Assembly (NCBI RefSeq): GCF_003815715.1
Contig: NZ_CP033922.1
Span: forward strand, 3,210,001 to 3,274,000
Source: Chryseobacterium sp. G0162
Lineage (GTDB): Bacteria; Bacteroidota; Bacteroidia; Flavobacteriales; Weeksellaceae
DNA: 64,000 bases
Reading direction: 5' to 3'
The translations under genes were made by a program, and so were the position numbers. The notes under the pieces are model-generated. The model was not told the DNA's origin. It saw nothing but the letters and a program-made list of their open reading frames with translations, and did not search any database. Of the stretch, positions 38,676 to 45,999 are shown one piece after another. Position 1 is the stretch's first letter. Every line of letters begins with the position of its first letter.

Positions 38676-39464
38676 ATGCAGGTTAATTTTAATGAGATAC
38701 AAAAAATTATCGACCATATTGAAGCCAATTTTGATAGGGAAGTAACTGCTCATGAGATAGAATCAATGTCTCATTATTCTTACCGTAATTTTCAACGCAT
38801 TTTTTTTAAACTTTTTAATGAAACGATTTCCGGGTTTCAAAAACGTCTGCGTTTGGAGAACGCTTATAAAAAACTGATCTATACAGAAGATAGTCTTTCT
38901 GAAATAGCATGGCAGGTGGGATATTTTAATATTCAATCCTTTTCAAAGGCATTTAAAAAACAATATTCTATTTCTCCGGCAGAAGCAAGGAAACAGAAAC
39001 AGGATATCTTCAAAGAATTTATAGAGAACCATGATACAGATCTGAAAATTGAGATCAAATATAAAGATACAGTATCCGTTTATTGTAAATTTATAAAGGC
39101 TAAAGATTATAATAATCAGGAAATTGATGCATTATGGAAAGAAATTGAACCGGATGCTGAGATATTTGAAGCCGCTTATGGAATCATCCGTGACCAACCT
39201 CTGATAACCAGTCATTCACACTGTAGATATGGTGCGGCAGTAATTACAGATGAAGAGATTAAAGGATTGGTAAAAAACGAAATTTTTGGTGGGAAATATG
39301 CAAAGTTCACCCACCATGGCCTTTATGGAAATATTTTGGAGACTTATCGTTCATTCTATCAATCGTGGCTTTCCGGGAAGGAGTTTTTGTTGGATAATTC
39401 CGATGTTATTGAAGAGTATGAAGACGCAGAGGTTACTCATATTTATTTTCCATTGTATGAGTAA
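38676..39464 (+). CDS. AraC-family regulator with C-terminal GyrI-like effector domain
   Basis: A 262-aa protein with the reverse of the usual AraC order. The DNA-binding double helix-turn-helix is N-terminal (residues 5-107, ending FSKAFKKQYSISPAEARKQK). A GyrI-like/SOUL-type small-molecule-binding domain fills about 120-262 (SHSHCRYGAAVITDEE, YAKFTHHGLYGNIL, VTHIYFPLYE). This is the Rob/SoxS-related MarR-Rob pattern, in which bulky drugs or bile-like ligands bind the C-terminus. The target genes are unknown; the adjacent exported barrel and deiminase genes are possible targets by position only. Confidence 0.92.
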   Translation: MQVNFNEIQKIIDHIEANFDREVTAHEIESMSHYSYRNFQRIFFKLFNETISGFQKRLRLENAYKKLIYTEDSLSEIAWQVGYFNIQSFSKAFKKQYSISPAEARKQKQDIFKEFIENHDTDLKIEIKYKDTVSVYCKFIKAKDYNNQEIDALWKEIEPDAEIFEAAYGIIRDQPLITSHSHCRYGAAVITDEEIKGLVKNEIFGGKYAKFTHHGLYGNILETYRSFYQSWLSGKEFLLDNSDVIEEYEDAEVTHIYFPLYE

Positions 39465-39502
39465 GATGTCCTTTTAGGACAAGAATTGATTTTTTGAGTC
39501 TT

Positions 39503-39510
39503 TAATTTTG
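39503..39510 (+). promoter_or_regulatory. Putative -7 promoter box of the barrel-deiminase pair
   Basis: TAATTTTG fits TAnnTTTG and lies 57 bp before the ATG at 39567. A TTG lies 14 bp upstream of the box. Confidence 0.45.
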
Positions 39511-39566
39511 CATCAGTAAATGACGGTAACGGGAGTTTATCAAGCAAAATTTAAAAAACAAAAACA

Positions 39567-40181
39567 ATGAAAAAATATGTATTTCTCCTCATCTTGCTGA
39601 TTCCTTTCAGTGGCAAATCGCAGATTTCTATCCAGGCGTATGCCGGCAATAAAGAAACTGAGATATTGGGGATCTATGATAAAGACTTCGGAAATAAATG
39701 GAATTATTTTGCATCGGGAACTATAGGTTATGACTATACTCTGAAAAAAGTAAATCCTGAACTCTATCAAAATATTAATTATGGAATTGGGAAGAATCTG
39801 GGGATTTCTGCGGGTATCCATATTTCTGATAAAGATATTATGCCCTCTGTTGGGTTGGCGTACGGAAAAGCAAATGATGTTTTTGGAATAAGTGTATTTC
39901 CAGCATTAACGTATTCTACGGATGCAAAAGAACTTGGATTAGGTTTATATACTTTAATGGAATACACTCCAAAGATTAATGAAAGGCTAAATTTTTACAG
40001 CATGTTGATTGTAGAGGCTGATTTCAGTTTTAAAGAACATCAAGCTAGCAGCCAGGTTATTCGTCTGGGATTAGAGAATAAAAAGAAAATGCAGTTCGGA
40101 ATAGGAAGTAACATTTCCCAGACAGGAAACAGTTATGAGACTGATGTCAACTTCGGAGTATTTATTGGAAAGAAATTTTAA
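39567..40181 (+). CDS. Putative outer-membrane beta-barrel protein, unknown function
   Basis: A 204-aa protein with a signal peptide (MKKYVFLLILLIPFSGKSQ). The mature part shows alternating hydrophobic strands separated by short polar turns (GYDYTLKKVNPELYQNINYGIG, VGLAYGKANDVFGISVFP) and ends in aromatic FIGKKF, as expected for a small outer-membrane barrel. I do not recognise the family. The deiminase gene begins 4 bp after its stop, so the two are made together and probably act together in the envelope. Confidence 0.7.
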   Translation: MKKYVFLLILLIPFSGKSQISIQAYAGNKETEILGIYDKDFGNKWNYFASGTIGYDYTLKKVNPELYQNINYGIGKNLGISAGIHISDKDIMPSVGLAYGKANDVFGISVFPALTYSTDAKELGLGLYTLMEYTPKINERLNFYSMLIVEADFSFKEHQASSQVIRLGLENKKKMQFGIGSNISQTGNSYETDVNFGVFIGKKF

Positions 40182-40185
40182 CGAT

Positions 40186-41289
40186 ATGAACAAATTATTC
40201 ACACTTACTTTTATATTAGGTTTTATGTATACTATGGGACAAACCTATCATTTTCCTGAAGAATCTTCACTGCACGAAGGAACCTGGCTTCAATGGCCTC
40301 ATCATTACCAGCATGGTAATACGTACCGTGAAAGAGTAGAAAAGACCTGGGTTGATATGACAAAAGCATTACAGTCAGGGGAAAAGGTCCACATTATTGC
40401 TTATAATGAGGATGAGAAAAAAAGAATCATCAAGATTTTAGAAGAAAATAAGATTCCGATGAAGAATGTGGATTTTAGAATTTATCCTACTGATGATGTA
40501 TGGATCAGGGATAACGGACCGATCTTCGTAAAGGATAATAAAGGAAATGTATTGATTGAAGATTGGGGATTCAATGGCTGGGGCGAAAAGTTTGACTTTG
40601 AAAATTGTGATGAAATTCCACAACGCATAGGGACAGATCTCGGAGTAAAGGTTATTAATTTGAATGAAGAAATGGTTAACGAAGGCGGATCAGTAGAAAC
40701 AGATGGAAACGGAGTTCTGATGGCTTGTAAAAGTTCAGTAATCAGCCAGAAGAAAGGAGCTACTAGAAATAAAGGGATTACACAGGAAGAAGCTGAAGAA
40801 ATGTTTGAAACCTATTATGGAGTATCTAAAGTGATATGGCTGGATGGTGTTACCGGATTAGATGTTACAGATATGCATATTGATGGTTTCATGAAGTTTG
40901 TCAACGCTTCTACGATGATAACCATGAATGAGGATGACCTTTTAGAACTCGGACTTTCCGATAAAGATATTAATACACTTTATACTGCTTCTAATACTGA
41001 AGGGAAAGAGTACAAGAAAGTATATTTGCCCGCTACTAAAAATAAAGTAAAGACAGCTTATGGTAAACAGCTGGATGAAAAAGGGTCTTACGTTAATTAT
41101 TATGTTGCCAACACCGTAGTTTTAGTTCCTAATTATGGAGATCCTAATGACCAGGTAGCTAATCAGATTATTCAGAAGCAATATCCTGGCAGAAAAGTAA
41201 TAGGGATAGATGTAAGAAACTTATATGAAAATGGTGGTATGGTACATTGTGTTACTCAACAGCAGCCTGCCGGAAAGTTGATGAAGTAA
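40186..41289 (+). CDS. Exported agmatine deiminase / peptidylarginine deiminase-family protein
   Basis: A 367-aa protein. The frame opens at 40135 inside the upstream gene, but the ATG at 40186 (MNKLFTLTFILGFMYTMGQ) gives a signal peptide. Family motifs are EGTWLQWPHH, DDVWIRDNGPIFV, EGGSVETDGNGVL, the catalytic pair His231 and Asp233 in DMHIDGF, and the nucleophile Cys355 in GGMVHCVTQQQPA. This fits the guanidino-modifying superfamily: agmatine to N-carbamoylputrescine plus ammonia. Standard bacterial agmatine deiminases are cytoplasmic, so the signal peptide is notable. The length suits agmatine deiminase better than long PPAD-type enzymes. Confidence 0.88.
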   Translation: MNKLFTLTFILGFMYTMGQTYHFPEESSLHEGTWLQWPHHYQHGNTYRERVEKTWVDMTKALQSGEKVHIIAYNEDEKKRIIKILEENKIPMKNVDFRIYPTDDVWIRDNGPIFVKDNKGNVLIEDWGFNGWGEKFDFENCDEIPQRIGTDLGVKVINLNEEMVNEGGSVETDGNGVLMACKSSVISQKKGATRNKGITQEEAEEMFETYYGVSKVIWLDGVTGLDVTDMHIDGFMKFVNASTMITMNEDDLLELGLSDKDINTLYTASNTEGKEYKKVYLPATKNKVKTAYGKQLDEKGSYVNYYVANTVVLVPNYGDPNDQVANQIIQKQYPGRKVIGIDVRNLYENGGMVHCVTQQQPAGKLMK

Positions 41290-41318
41290 GATAAGGTCTT
41301 CATTAGAGCATTATGATA

Positions 41319-41362
41319 CCTCCTATAATATTATGAATTTGGGTGTATCATAATGTTTTTTT
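41319..41362 (+). terminator. Rho-independent terminator of the barrel-deiminase pair
   Basis: CATTATGATAC/GTATCATAATG is a perfect 11-bp stem over a 15-base loop, followed by T7. Confidence 0.85.
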
Positions 41363-41652
41363 GTGTTAATTTTTTTATGGAAAATATATATTTACCTATT
41401 TCATTTTCTTTATTTGTAGAAAATGTTAGTAAAAAGATATGGAAATTAGTTGTTAAGTTGGTTGTATGTTTAAGATATAATGTCAGTTATTCAATGATTT
41501 ACATAATGTTTTATGATTTGGTCTGTTATTTTTTTGTAAATTAGTAATGAAGGGTTATTCAAATTCAAGTGAAAATTATAATCCTTTTTTTCAATTCCGG
41601 CGGACAAGCCGAACACCGCATCACAAAGTAGGCAGACCCAAAAAATACTCCT
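41363..41652. other. AT-rich gap without an accepted gene
   Basis: About 290 bp between the deiminase terminator and the HdeD gene. A 63-codon open frame at 41353-41544 overlaps the terminator and has an unremarkable composition, so I do not accept it. The last 50 bp are less AT-rich (a CGGCGGACAAGCCG-like segment near 41599) and may hold the HdeD promoter leader. Nothing else is recognised. Confidence 0.5.
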
Positions 41653-42285
41653 ATGGCTAATCTATTTCAAACACTTACCAACACCGTTAAACATTGGTAT
41701 ATTCCATTGATCTTTGGAATTCTTTTTTTGATCTGTGGTTTTTATGTATTCAGTGTACCGCTTGCAACGTATGTAACACTTTCTATCTTTTTCAGTGTTT
41801 CATTCCTATTCTCGGGGATTACGGAAATATTCTTTTCCATACAAAACAGCAAATCTCTTCAGGGATGGGGCTGGTTTCTTGTAAGTGGACTTTTGACTAC
41901 AGCAATTGGTATTTATCTGATCGCTTATCCACAGATTTCAATGTCTATTCTTCCGTTTGTAGTAGGATTTACCCTTTTATTCCGTTCTTTTCAGCTACTG
42001 GGATTCGCTTTTGATCTGAAAAGTATGAAAATAATGAGCTGGGGAAATGTTGCTTTGGCAAGTGTAGGAGGAATAATTTTTTCTTTATTGTTGATATTCA
42101 ATCCTGTGTTTACAGGAATTTCTTTGGTAACCTTAACTGGTGTTTCGTTTATTTTTATGGGAATTGCTTCTATTATGTTAGCTTTAGATCTTAGAAAAGT
42201 TAAAAAGATTCCTGGAAAAGTAAGTCAGGAGCTTAGGGATAAGATAAAATCTATTCAGGATGAAATTGATGACCTTAAAAAATAA
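41653..42285 (+). CDS. HdeD family (DUF308) membrane protein
   Basis: A 210-aa inner-membrane protein with six helices in two repeated halves. WYIPLIFGILFLICGFYVF begins the first, and the second repeat begins near MSWGNVALASVGG. A cytoplasmic coiled tail follows (ELRDKIKSIQDEIDDLKK). HdeD was defined in E. coli acid resistance, but its molecular function is not known. No acid-resistance partner genes are adjacent. It is monocistronic with its own terminator. Confidence 0.9.
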   Translation: MANLFQTLTNTVKHWYIPLIFGILFLICGFYVFSVPLATYVTLSIFFSVSFLFSGITEIFFSIQNSKSLQGWGWFLVSGLLTTAIGIYLIAYPQISMSILPFVVGFTLLFRSFQLLGFAFDLKSMKIMSWGNVALASVGGIIFSLLLIFNPVFTGISLVTLTGVSFIFMGIASIMLALDLRKVKKIPGKVSQELRDKIKSIQDEIDDLKK

Positions 42286-42304
42286 CTGATTAGCAAATAA
42301 TAAC

Positions 42305-42332
42305 AAAGATCTCCAAGGGAGGTCTTTTTTGT
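42305..42332 (+). terminator. Rho-independent terminator of the HdeD gene
   Basis: AAAGATCTCC pairs with GGAGGTCTTT (one wobble) over a short loop and runs into T6. Confidence 0.88.
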
Positions 42333-42360
42333 TTTTAATGAGAATAAAATTTGATTTTGA

Positions 42361-42411
42361 ACTCGATAGCCTTGACAAGACTATTGAGTCTTTCCTAGTG
42401 AATCTTCACTA
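42361..42411. repeat. Two adjacent small inverted repeats
   Basis: ACTCGATAG/CTATTGAGT (42361-42369 with 42381-42389) is followed at once by TAGTGAA/TTCACTA (42396-42411). They lie in the 287-bp gap before the TonB_C-like gene. No T run follows, so they are not plain terminators; the function is unknown. Confidence 0.5.
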
Positions 42412-42572
42412 TACTTAAAATATTTTTTCAAGGGCAATTTGCCGGAATTTTTAATTCTTATTTTCCAGGCTTTTCTTTCCCTTGTTTTTTATTAAATTAG
42501 CTTTAGTCTGAAATAGCTAATTATTTGATGATAGTGTTAGAAATGAACTACTTTTAAATACTCCATAGAAAT

Positions 42573-43019
42573 ATGAAAAAAATAGTACTAATAACCTGTA
42601 CGGCTATATCTACAATAGCATTTTCTCAAAAAACCTCAAGTAAAGGAGAAACTAAACTGGTCAACAAATATGAAACAAGACAGCCTCAGGATTTCTCTGT
42701 TCCCCCACCACCGGTTAATCCTTTTCCAGCTCAGTTTCCTGATGGAAATAAAGCATTTATAAAAAAGATTGAGCAAAACTTAAATAAGGATGCTTTGATC
42801 TCCTTGTCGAAAGGCCTTACCACAGAACTGATTGTAAAAGTAGATGGTGAGGGTAATGTTATCAATATTTCAACTTATGGGAAAAATGAGATATTTAATA
42901 ATGAAGTAAAAATAGCTGCTACAAAATCGACAGAGAAAATAAAATGGGTTGCAGGAAAGAATAGTAAAGGAGAGAAAGTGGTAGATATTGTGAGAATTCC
43001 GTTTCGTTATAAAAATTAA
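42573..43019 (+). CDS. Exported TonB C-terminal-domain-like protein
   Basis: A 148-aa protein with a signal peptide (MKKIVLITCTAISTIAFSQ), a proline-rich stretch (SVPPPPVNPFPAQFP), and then a domain resembling the TonB C-terminus (FIKKIEQNLNKDALISLSKG, TTELIVKVDGEGNVINISTYG, EKVVDIVRIPFRYK). A true TonB would keep an N-terminal membrane anchor; here the hydrophobic segment looks cleavable. Stand-alone TonB_C-like secreted proteins are common in this group and their role is unclear. It lies alone between two gaps. Confidence 0.78.
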   Translation: MKKIVLITCTAISTIAFSQKTSSKGETKLVNKYETRQPQDFSVPPPPVNPFPAQFPDGNKAFIKKIEQNLNKDALISLSKGLTTELIVKVDGEGNVINISTYGKNEIFNNEVKIAATKSTEKIKWVAGKNSKGEKVVDIVRIPFRYKN

Positions 43020-43139
43020 TAATTACAGAATAAACTATCTGATCTATCAAAGTATCTTCTCACCGCAGATCTGAAAATAAAAAAATCAGTCTCATTTTGA
43101 AGTAATTTTTTATGATAATAGTTGATAAGGTAAACGCAG

Positions 43140-43427
43140 ATGAAATATAAAATACAAAGAGCTATAGAAGAATATAGTATAGATGATGGATATATCCATA
43201 AAGATTATCCACTAACTATTACAGCAGAGGAAATTATACACGTTTTAGATGATTTTGTACTCAATGAAGATGATGATGAAAATGAAATTTATGATCAATA
43301 TGAGTTAACAATGGAGCAGGTTGAGAAATTAAAACCTTTTCTTGAAAATAATCTCAATGAAGATTTTGATCAATATTTATATCAATTAGCTTGTTATGAC
43401 CAATCAGATAGTGATGAAAGTGAGTGA
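43140..43427 (+). CDS. Small acidic protein, unknown
   Basis: A 95-aa protein that is very rich in Asp and Glu (LNEDDDENEIYDQYELTMEQ; tail DQSDSDESE) with few basic residues after the first ten. There is no signal peptide, cysteine pair or nucleic-acid motif. A short acidic soluble protein of this kind could be an immunity protein or DNA mimic, but that is speculation from composition. It is the first of three to four tiny plus-strand genes with modest gaps. I do not recognise the family. Confidence 0.65.
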   Translation: MKYKIQRAIEEYSIDDGYIHKDYPLTITAEEIIHVLDDFVLNEDDDENEIYDQYELTMEQVEKLKPFLENNLNEDFDQYLYQLACYDQSDSDESE

Positions 43428-43479
43428 TCCTATTTATAAATGATAAGGCTTTATAAGTTGTTTAAAAAAGAATACATTT

Positions 43480-43794
43480 ATGGAAAACAATAATCCGGTT
43501 TTGAAAGTTTCAGATATCAAAAATCTTATCAGGCATCTTTCAGATGAATTGAATAAACTGGATGATGCAGATGGGGTAGAATTACATGATGATTTATATT
43601 GGAATATTCTGGATAATGAATTATATAATCCTTACCATGAACCTGCAAAACTTACAATAGGAAGTCTTACTGAAGATTGGGAATTCTTACAAAAATTTCG
43701 AAGCGGAGGACGGGAGATGATTGATTATGATTTGTATAAATTAGCTTCAATATTAAAGTTTCTGGGAAAGAATAATATTATGAAGAAAAAGTAG
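43480..43794 (+). CDS. Small acidic protein, unknown (conserved-type)
   Basis: A 104-aa soluble protein. The central block DDLYWNILDNELYNPYHEP and LTIGSLTEDWEFLQKF resembles a hypothetical-protein family I have seen in Flavobacteria genomes, often as stand-alone genes or next to toxin-like genes; this is memory and was not checked. It begins 52 bp after the preceding acidic gene, so the two may be co-expressed. No toxin with which it would pair is present in the window. Function unknown. Confidence 0.7.
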   Translation: MENNNPVLKVSDIKNLIRHLSDELNKLDDADGVELHDDLYWNILDNELYNPYHEPAKLTIGSLTEDWEFLQKFRSGGREMIDYDLYKLASILKFLGKNNIMKKK

Positions 43795-43861
43795 TATCTT
43801 ATTTTTTGTAAAATTACCCATTATCAAAAACAACAAGAATAAAAAATAGTGATTAAATACA

Positions 43862-44062
43862 ATGGCATTGATAACATTATTGATAGGTTTAGTTCTTATT
43901 TATTTTAAATTAAGCTCTAAAGAAAATGTCTTTAACGTGAAAAGATATGATGATTCTATGTATGATGAAATGCTTTATTATAGAGGATGGGTTGTTGCTG
44001 TTTTATTAATCGTGGTTTCTTTGGCAGCTCTTTTTAAGAATGCTATAGATTTCATTGCATAA
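43862..44062 (+). CDS. Small two-helix membrane protein, unknown
   Basis: A 66-aa protein with two hydrophobic helices (ALITLLIGLVLIYFKL and VVAVLLIVVSLAALF) joined by a charged loop (KENVFNVKRYDDSMYDEMLYYR). Reading-frame quality and position suggest a real gene. A hairpin with T-rich flank follows. Function unknown; it has neither the basic tail nor the high isoleucine content of known type I toxins. Confidence 0.65.
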   Translation: MALITLLIGLVLIYFKLSSKENVFNVKRYDDSMYDEMLYYRGWVVAVLLIVVSLAALFKNAIDFIA

Positions 44063-44104
44063 AAGTACTTATCATTAATACTGCCTGCCGCGAACAATCA
44101 ATAA

Positions 44105-44139
44105 AAATCCGACTCTAAAAACGAGCCGGGTTTATTTTT
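44105..44139 (+). terminator. Terminator of the two-helix membrane protein gene
   Basis: AATCCGACTC pairs with GAGCCGGGTT with one A-C mismatch and one wobble pair, followed by TTATTTTT. Confidence 0.65.
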
Positions 44140-44208
44140 GTTATGGGTTTCCGTATTTTTTTATTTAAACCTTACTCTAGTTTTGTTGAAAATTTAAAAA
44201 CTAGAAAC

Positions 44209-44415
44209 ATGAAAAAAGTTTTATTATGGCTGGTATTGGTATCAACTACTGTCGTTTATTCTTGTGGAGGAAGTAACGAGGAATCAGAATCTGCAGGATA
44301 TTGTACCTATAATGGGCATACACTTTATACGGGTGAAAAAGGAGGGTGCTATTATCTATCTTCCGGAGGAAATAAGGAATATGTTGATAAGAGTTATTGT
44401 AGAAAATGTAACTGA
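44209..44415 (+). CDS. Small lipoprotein with PBCV-type basic adaptor-like motif
   Basis: A 68-aa product started at ATG 44209; the frame is open from 44143 with no better start. Signal and lipobox are MKKVLLWLVLVSTTVVYSC with Cys19. The mature 50 residues carry GHTLYTGEKGGCYYLSSGGN followed by KEYVDKSYCRKC. The G-x-x-GG-x-YY-x-x-x-x-G-x-K-x-Y-V spacing matches the short 'PBCV-specific basic adaptor' motif found in viral and bacterial proteins. Four cysteines remain in the mature part. Function unknown. It has a terminator directly downstream. Confidence 0.72.
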   Translation: MKKVLLWLVLVSTTVVYSCGGSNEESESAGYCTYNGHTLYTGEKGGCYYLSSGGNKEYVDKSYCRKCN

Positions 44416-44432
44416 AAATTTGAAGGAGAACC

Positions 44433-44464
44433 AAAACAGATGCTTGTAGTATCTGTTTTTTATT
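44433..44464 (+). terminator. Terminator of the small lipoprotein gene
   Basis: AAAACAGAT/ATCTGTTTT forms a 9-bp stem with a 9-base loop, followed by TTTAT. Confidence 0.82.
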
Positions 44465-44489
44465 TGTTTTCAGATTACATAGATAAAAG

Positions 44490-44518
44490 CAAAAACCACT
44501 CTTTTAAAGAGTGGTTTT
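44490..44518 (-). terminator. Terminator of tRNA-Gln copy 1
   Basis: AAAACCACTCTT/AAGAGTGGTTTT lies immediately after the tRNA 3' end on the minus strand and ends in a T5 run. Confidence 0.85.
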
Positions 44519-44519
44519 G

Positions 44520-44590
44520 TAGACCCACAGGGATTCGAACCCCGACTGACGGTACCAAAAACCGGAGTGCTACCGTTACACTATAGGTCT
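44520..44590 (-). tRNA. tRNA-Gln (anticodon UUG), copy 1
   Basis: The 71-nt minus-strand sequence folds as a cloverleaf: acceptor AGACCTA/TGGGTCT with discriminator A, D stem GTGT/GCAC, anticodon loop TTTTGGT with TTG at 34-36, four-base variable loop CAGT, and T arm CGGGG-TTCGAAT-CCCTG. The first pair of the anticodon stem (C27 with U43) is mismatched. CCA is not encoded. It has its own promoter and terminator and differs from copy 2 at two bases. Confidence 0.97.
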
Positions 44591-44607
44591 GCTTTATTTT
44601 GGTTTTG

Positions 44608-44638
44608 CAAATTTATATATTTTTTTCTTATTTACAAA
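44608..44638 (-). promoter_or_regulatory. Promoter of tRNA-Gln copy 1
   Basis: On the minus strand, TTTG (44638-44635) and TAAATTTG (44615-44608) are 19 bp apart, a near-perfect Bacteroidota promoter. The box ends 17 bp before the tRNA 5' end. Confidence 0.85.
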
Positions 44639-44711
44639 TTTCTTTCTTGAAAATTCTGATTTTTTATTTAAAATAGGATTTAATTTTTATAGGAAAATTA
44701 GATATATAAAG

Positions 44712-44742
44712 TAAAAAAAACCATCCTTAAAAAGGATGGTTT
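44712..44742 (-). terminator. Terminator of tRNA-Gln copy 2
   Basis: The minus-strand hairpin AAACCATCCTT/AAGGATGGTTT directly follows the tRNA and ends in T8. Confidence 0.88.
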
Positions 44743-44743
44743 G

Positions 44744-44814
44744 TAGACCCACAGGGATTCGAACCCCGAATGACGGTACCAAAAACCGGAGTGTTACCGT
44801 TACACTATAGGTCT
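44744..44814 (-). tRNA. tRNA-Gln (anticodon UUG), copy 2
   Basis: A 71-nt cloverleaf identical to copy 1 except for two bases: an A in place of G in the 3' side of the D stem, and a T in place of G in the variable loop (CATT). The TTG anticodon and the C27-U43 mismatch are shared. It has its own promoter and terminator, so the pair is two separate transcription units 153 bp apart. Confidence 0.97.
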
Positions 44815-44831
44815 GTTTTATTTTGGTGGTG

Positions 44832-44861
44832 CAAATTTACAGCTTTTTTCTTTAGATGCAA
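44832..44861 (-). promoter_or_regulatory. Promoter of tRNA-Gln copy 2
   Basis: The minus-strand TTG (44861-44859) and TAAATTTG (44839-44832) are separated by 19 bp, matching the promoter of copy 1. Confidence 0.85.
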
Positions 44862-44913
44862 GAACTTTTTGATTTTTTTTTTAAATTTACTGAGGATTTT
44901 ATTTACGGAAAAC

Positions 44914-45942
44914 ATGCTGATAGACTTCAATAATCTCAATATTAATCAATTATCCTTTCATTCGGAATTTGAAAAAAAAGTTGAAAATTTTTTAGAAGAA
45001 TGGGCTTCTGAAGGAGAAACTGTAAAAGTACAGACTTCAGGCTCTACAGGAGTTCCTAAAATTTTCGGGATCGAAAAAAGAAAAATGATGAATTCCGCAG
45101 TCATGACCTGCAATTTTTTAGGTTTAAAAGACGGGAATGTAGCATTATTATGCCTGCCTGTAGAATATATTTCAGGTAAAATGATGGTGGTGCGTTCTAT
45201 GGAAAGGAAATTACAGTTAATAGTCAGAGAACCATCGTTACGTCCTGTGGAAAACCTGAACCAGGAAGTAGATTTTTGTGCTATGACTCCGCTTCAGGTA
45301 GAAAACTCATTGGATAAACTACATCTGATTAAAAATTTGATTATCGGTGGAGCAGCCGTTTCTGAGAGTTTAAAAAATAAAATTCTTCAGATGAATCTGG
45401 ACCGTTCAAACCGGATTTTTGAAACCTATGGAATGTCTGAAACACTTTCACATATTGGTTTAAAACAGTTGATGCCTGAACCGGAAGAATATTTCACCGT
45501 TTTTGAAAATGTTTCCATTTCTTTAGATGAAAGAGGCTGTCTGACTATCTTTGCTCCTGATGTGAATGCAGAAGTATTGGTAACTAATGATTTAGTTGAA
45601 ATTAAAAATAATAGACAGTTTAAATTTTTGGGAAGAATAGATAATGTAATTAATTCAGGTGGAGCGAAAATTTTTCCGGAAGCTTTGGAGGCATTAATCA
45701 AAAAAGAAATTCCAAACGAAGCCGTCTTTTTAGGATTGCCTGATGAAAGTTTAGGCCAGAAATTGGTCTTAATCATTGAAGGAAATCAGTCTGATGCGAT
45801 TATTCAGAAAATTTCTACAGTTCCTTTTGATAAGAATTTTCACAAACCCAAAGAAATTATTTTTATAGGTAAAATTCCAAGAACGCCGAATGGAAAGGTA
45901 AACAGGCTGGAATTGTATAAACTTATTATAGAAAATATTTAA
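44914..45942 (+). CDS. menE: o-Succinylbenzoate--CoA ligase-like AMP-binding protein
   Basis: A 342-aa member of the ANL superfamily. The frame runs upstream across the tRNA gene, but the ATG at 44914 (MLIDFNNLN) is the start. The AMP-binding loop is TSGSTGVPK (41-49), the adenylate motif ETYGMSET lies near 170-177, the hinge region is GRIDNVINSGGAKI, and the catalytic lysine is in PNGKVNR (about Lys328). The short form fits the MenE of Flavobacteriia, which activates o-succinylbenzoate in menaquinone synthesis. The other men genes are not in the window, so the substrate assignment is by family resemblance. Confidence 0.85.
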   Translation: MLIDFNNLNINQLSFHSEFEKKVENFLEEWASEGETVKVQTSGSTGVPKIFGIEKRKMMNSAVMTCNFLGLKDGNVALLCLPVEYISGKMMVVRSMERKLQLIVREPSLRPVENLNQEVDFCAMTPLQVENSLDKLHLIKNLIIGGAAVSESLKNKILQMNLDRSNRIFETYGMSETLSHIGLKQLMPEPEEYFTVFENVSISLDERGCLTIFAPDVNAEVLVTNDLVEIKNNRQFKFLGRIDNVINSGGAKIFPEALEALIKKEIPNEAVFLGLPDESLGQKLVLIIEGNQSDAIIQKISTVPFDKNFHKPKEIIFIGKIPRTPNGKVNRLELYKLIIENI

Positions 45943-45999
45943 GAATGTTTGTTTCCCGATTTATGATCTTCGGGATCTAAATGATCAAAATTTTAAACA

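Noticed and set aside
41353..41544. A 63-codon plus-strand open frame after the deiminase gene
   Set aside because: It overlaps the right arm of a good terminator and has a chance-like composition.
44770..44913. Upstream extension of the menE frame across the tRNA-Gln gene
   Set aside because: The first 48 codons are the reverse of tRNA sequence and promoter; the ATG at 44914 restores the normal MenE N-terminus.
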